Shown: one piece after another, positions 62,336-64,000 of the stretch
How positions within the stretch are numbered: position 1 is the first letter of the stretch
Layout of the letters: the number at the start of each line of letters is the position of its first letter
Assembly (NCBI RefSeq): GCF_019399235.1
Contig: NZ_JAELVH010000035.1
Coordinates: 1-64,000, forward strand
Direction: 5' to 3'
DNA length: 64,000 bases
DNA from: Streptomyces poriferorum
Lineage (GTDB): Bacteria > Actinomycetota > Actinomycetes > Streptomycetales > Streptomycetaceae
Program-made: the position numbers and the translations under genes
The notes under the pieces: model-generated
Seen by the model: only the letters and a program-made list of their open reading frames with translations
Told to the model about the DNA's origin: nothing
Databases searched by the model: none

Positions 62336-64000
62336 TCACTCCGTGGACCGGATCGACGCCCGTGCCTGCTGAGCGCGGGCTGCCAGTCCCTCTGCGCCGC
62401 AGGCCGTGGCCAGCTTGTGTGCCCGGGCGAGGTCGCGCCGGGAGCCGGTGGCGACGCCGTGGTCGAACAGGGCCAGCGCGAACTCGTAGCCGGACGGTGA
62501 CGCCTCGAGGTGGCGGACCGCCTCGCCCAGGAGGTGGGCGGCCTCGTCCGGGCGGGCGAAGAGGGCGACACAGCGCAGCGCCTCGCCGATCGCCGTGTCC
62601 GTGCCGAACCGCTCGGCGTGCACCCGGGCGGAGTTGGCGAGCTGGGCGGCGCGGCCCGGGTCGTCGTCGACCAAGGCCCGGGCCAGGTCGCCGGCCCACG
62701 GGCCCCAGATGCCGTTGAACCGGCCGCGGGGTTCGAGGGCGTGGCCGGCGGCCTCCAGCTCCGTGACGGCCTCCTTCGTACGGCCTTCGGCGAGGAGCAG
62801 GCGGCCGCGGACGCACGGGGCGTCGGGCAGCACCATGGCGCTGGGGTAGGGCAGCCCGAAATCGTACTGGTCGGCGATCTTGCGGGCCTCGGTGATCCGG
62901 CCACGGGCCAGCAGCGTGTCGATGAGCAGGCAGGCGGCGTCCCAGTGGACGGGCAGCCCGCTGCCCACACGGTCGGCGAGCCGGAGCCCCTCGCGCAGGA
63001 AGCCCTCGGCCTCGGCCAGACGGCCGCGGCGTCGGTGGACCAGGCCCAGCAGGGTGTGGGCGAAGGCCAGGTGGGCGCCGCTCCAGCCGGAGATCTCGAA
63101 GGCGCGCACGGCCTCGCCGAAGAGTTCCTCGGCCCGGTCGAGCTGGTCGGTGAAGGCGTAGGTGATGCCGAGCAGGGTCGGAAGTTCGAAGCCCCATTCG
63201 GTGTCGGTCCAGCCGAGGCCGCGGGCGGGGTGGCCGTTGACCAGGGCGCGTTCGCAGAGGTCGACGATCAGCTGGGCGTTCTCGCCGCGCAGCATCGCGT
63301 CGAAGGCGCGCAGCGTGAGCAGCGCCCGTTCGGCGTTGTCCCGGCCGGTGAGGTGGTCGGCGTTGGAAGCGAGCCGGCGGGAGCGGCTGTGGCCGTCCTG
63401 CTCGGTGGCCTGCATGCCCTCCCAGAGGAAGTGGGCGGCCTGCAGACGCATCAGGCCCGTTCCGGGCGCCGTGCGTTCGGCCTCTGCGGCCAGGGCGAGC
63501 GCCGCTTCCTTCAGCTGGTTGTTGTGCGACAGCGCGGCAGCGAGCCGGAACGTGGCGTCGACCCTCAGATCGTCGGCGAGACCCGGCATGTCGAGGGCGG
63601 CCCGCAGATGCTGCACCGTGGTGGGCGGCGAGCTCAGGAGTGTGGCGCAGCCCAGTTCGTAGAGCAGGGTGGCGCGCACGTCGTGGCGCGGAGGTTCCTG
63701 GAGGGCTCGCTCCAGGCAGCGGCGGGCGGCCTCGGGGGCGCCGACCGCCAGGTGCTGGTTGGCCGCCGCCCGCAGCTGTTCGACCAGCTCCTGGTCGTCG
63801 TCGGGGTGGACTTCGAGCAGGTGCCGGGAGGCGGCTGCCGGGCCGAGTCCGGCCCTGGTGATCGCCCAGGCGGCCCTGCCGTGCATGGCGGTGCGGGTGG
63901 CCGGCGGGATGGAGCGGTACACGGCGGTGGCGATCAGAGGGTGCACGAACTCCAGCGGGTCGAAGCCGCTGACGATCCGGGCCTCGCGGAGCCGCGCCGT
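62336..64000 (-). CDS. Large ATP-binding/TPR regulator (LAL-like), C-terminal part
   Basis: About 555 residues of a longer protein are in the window; the frame is still open at 64000. The visible N-terminal part (ARLREARIVSGFDPLEFVHPLIATAVYRSI) matches the region after the AAA/STAND domain in LuxR-type LAL regulators. It is followed by TPR-like helices (HLAVGAPEAARRCLERALQ, ALLTLRAFDAMLRGE, DRAEELFGEAVRAFE, LAEAEGFLREGLRLAD). The protein ends at 62336 with ARAQQARASIRSTE and shows no C-terminal LuxR HTH, which most LAL proteins have. It may be a non-DNA-binding variant or a truncation near the tRNA. Confidence 0.75.
   Translation of the reverse strand, partial: TARLREARIVSGFDPLEFVHPLIATAVYRSIPPATRTAMHGRAAWAITRAGLGPAAASRHLLEVHPDDDQELVEQLRAAANQHLAVGAPEAARRCLERALQEPPRHDVRATLLYELGCATLLSSPPTTVQHLRAALDMPGLADDLRVDATFRLAAALSHNNQLKEAALALAAEAERTAPGTGLMRLQAAHFLWEGMQATEQDGHSRSRRLASNADHLTGRDNAERALLTLRAFDAMLRGENAQLIVDLCERALVNGHPARGLGWTDTEWGFELPTLLGITYAFTDQLDRAEELFGEAVRAFEISGWSGAHLAFAHTLLGLVHRRRGRLAEAEGFLREGLRLADRVGSGLPVHWDAACLLIDTLLARGRITEARKIADQYDFGLPYPSAMVLPDAPCVRGRLLLAEGRTKEAVTELEAAGHALEPRGRFNGIWGPWAGDLARALVDDDPGRAAQLANSARVHAERFGTDTAIGEALRCVALFARPDEAAHLLGEAVRHLEASPSGYEFALALFDHGVATGSRRDLARAHKLATACGAEGLAARAQQARASIRSTE

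Overview
The window is high-GC actinobacterial DNA and most likely comes from a Streptomyces chromosome. The signs are very GC-rich third codon positions, many GTG/TTG starts with 4-nt stop/start overlaps, a SpoIIE-type phosphatase, many TetR/MarR/ROK regulators, Tat-type signal peptides, and rare TTA leucine codons that in Streptomyces mark bldA dependence. The 5' end, rich in insertion sequences and pseudogenes, and the relic next to a tRNA-Pro gene near the 3' end suggest a variable, arm-like region. Nothing here fixes the species.

Layout. 1-5.6 kb is an IS graveyard: an IS5-family element at the edge, a 92-bp inverted-repeat element, a sugar-type O-acetyltransferase, a frameshifted IS5 transposase, a DinB-like gene, an intact IS1182 element with 23-bp inverted repeats, and an IS3 remnant. 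5.6-12.8 kb holds three divergent regulator/effector pairs (MarR/MFS, TetR/MFS, TetR/membrane-anchored hydrolase), each with repeats in the intergenic DNA, and a decayed locus carrying a heptanucleotide tandem repeat. 12.9-15.6 kb holds an overlapping operon of HemK-like methyltransferase, CDGSH protein and heme-oxygenase-like diiron protein, followed by a short GNAT. 15.7-24.2 kb holds a TetR-MarR fusion regulator, an XdhC protein with an in-frame 33-bp minisatellite, and a molybdenum hydroxylase operon (FAD, 2Fe-2S and Mo subunits, CoxG-like protein, MFS). 24.2-34.5 kb holds a MerR-methyltransferase fusion, an AurF-type diiron oxygenase with its ferredoxin/FprB reductase, DoxX, a FadH-like dienoyl-CoA reductase, PadR, a coupled EamA/PAP2 pair, and a TetR gene behind a striking operator array. 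34.7-37.8 kb holds SPFH, an NAD-kinase-like gene, a NUDIX gene and an FBP zinc-finger gene.

37.9-49.8 kb is a probable sulfated-glycan utilisation locus. It contains a secreted GH35 beta-galactosidase, a Tat-exported DUF4838 protein, an SsuABC-like ABC importer and a sulfatase, with a divergent ROK regulator coupled to a formylglycine-generating enzyme that would activate the sulfatase. The enzyme, transporter and sulfatase genes form a left-facing unit; regulator and activator face right.

50.0-59.1 kb is the most interesting region. Four translationally coupled genes encode an alpha/beta hydrolase, a caspase-like protease fused to a VMAP-type C-terminal region, a MoxR AAA+ ATPase, and a 1704-residue protein with a vWA domain, an HTH-like segment, a P-loop NTPase, seven exact-length 38-residue repeats and a nucleotide-cyclase-like C-terminus. 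This resembles the vWA-MoxR-VMAP biological conflict systems, here with an added hydrolase and an unusual fused sensor/NTPase. A single TTA codon in the caspase gene could place the system under developmental control.

59.1-64 kb holds an ECF sigma fragment, a GAF-SpoIIE phosphatase, transposase and integrase relics between near-identical 21-bp direct repeats, a tRNA-Pro(GGG) with terminator, and the C-terminal part of a large TPR-type (LAL-like) regulator that runs off the window.
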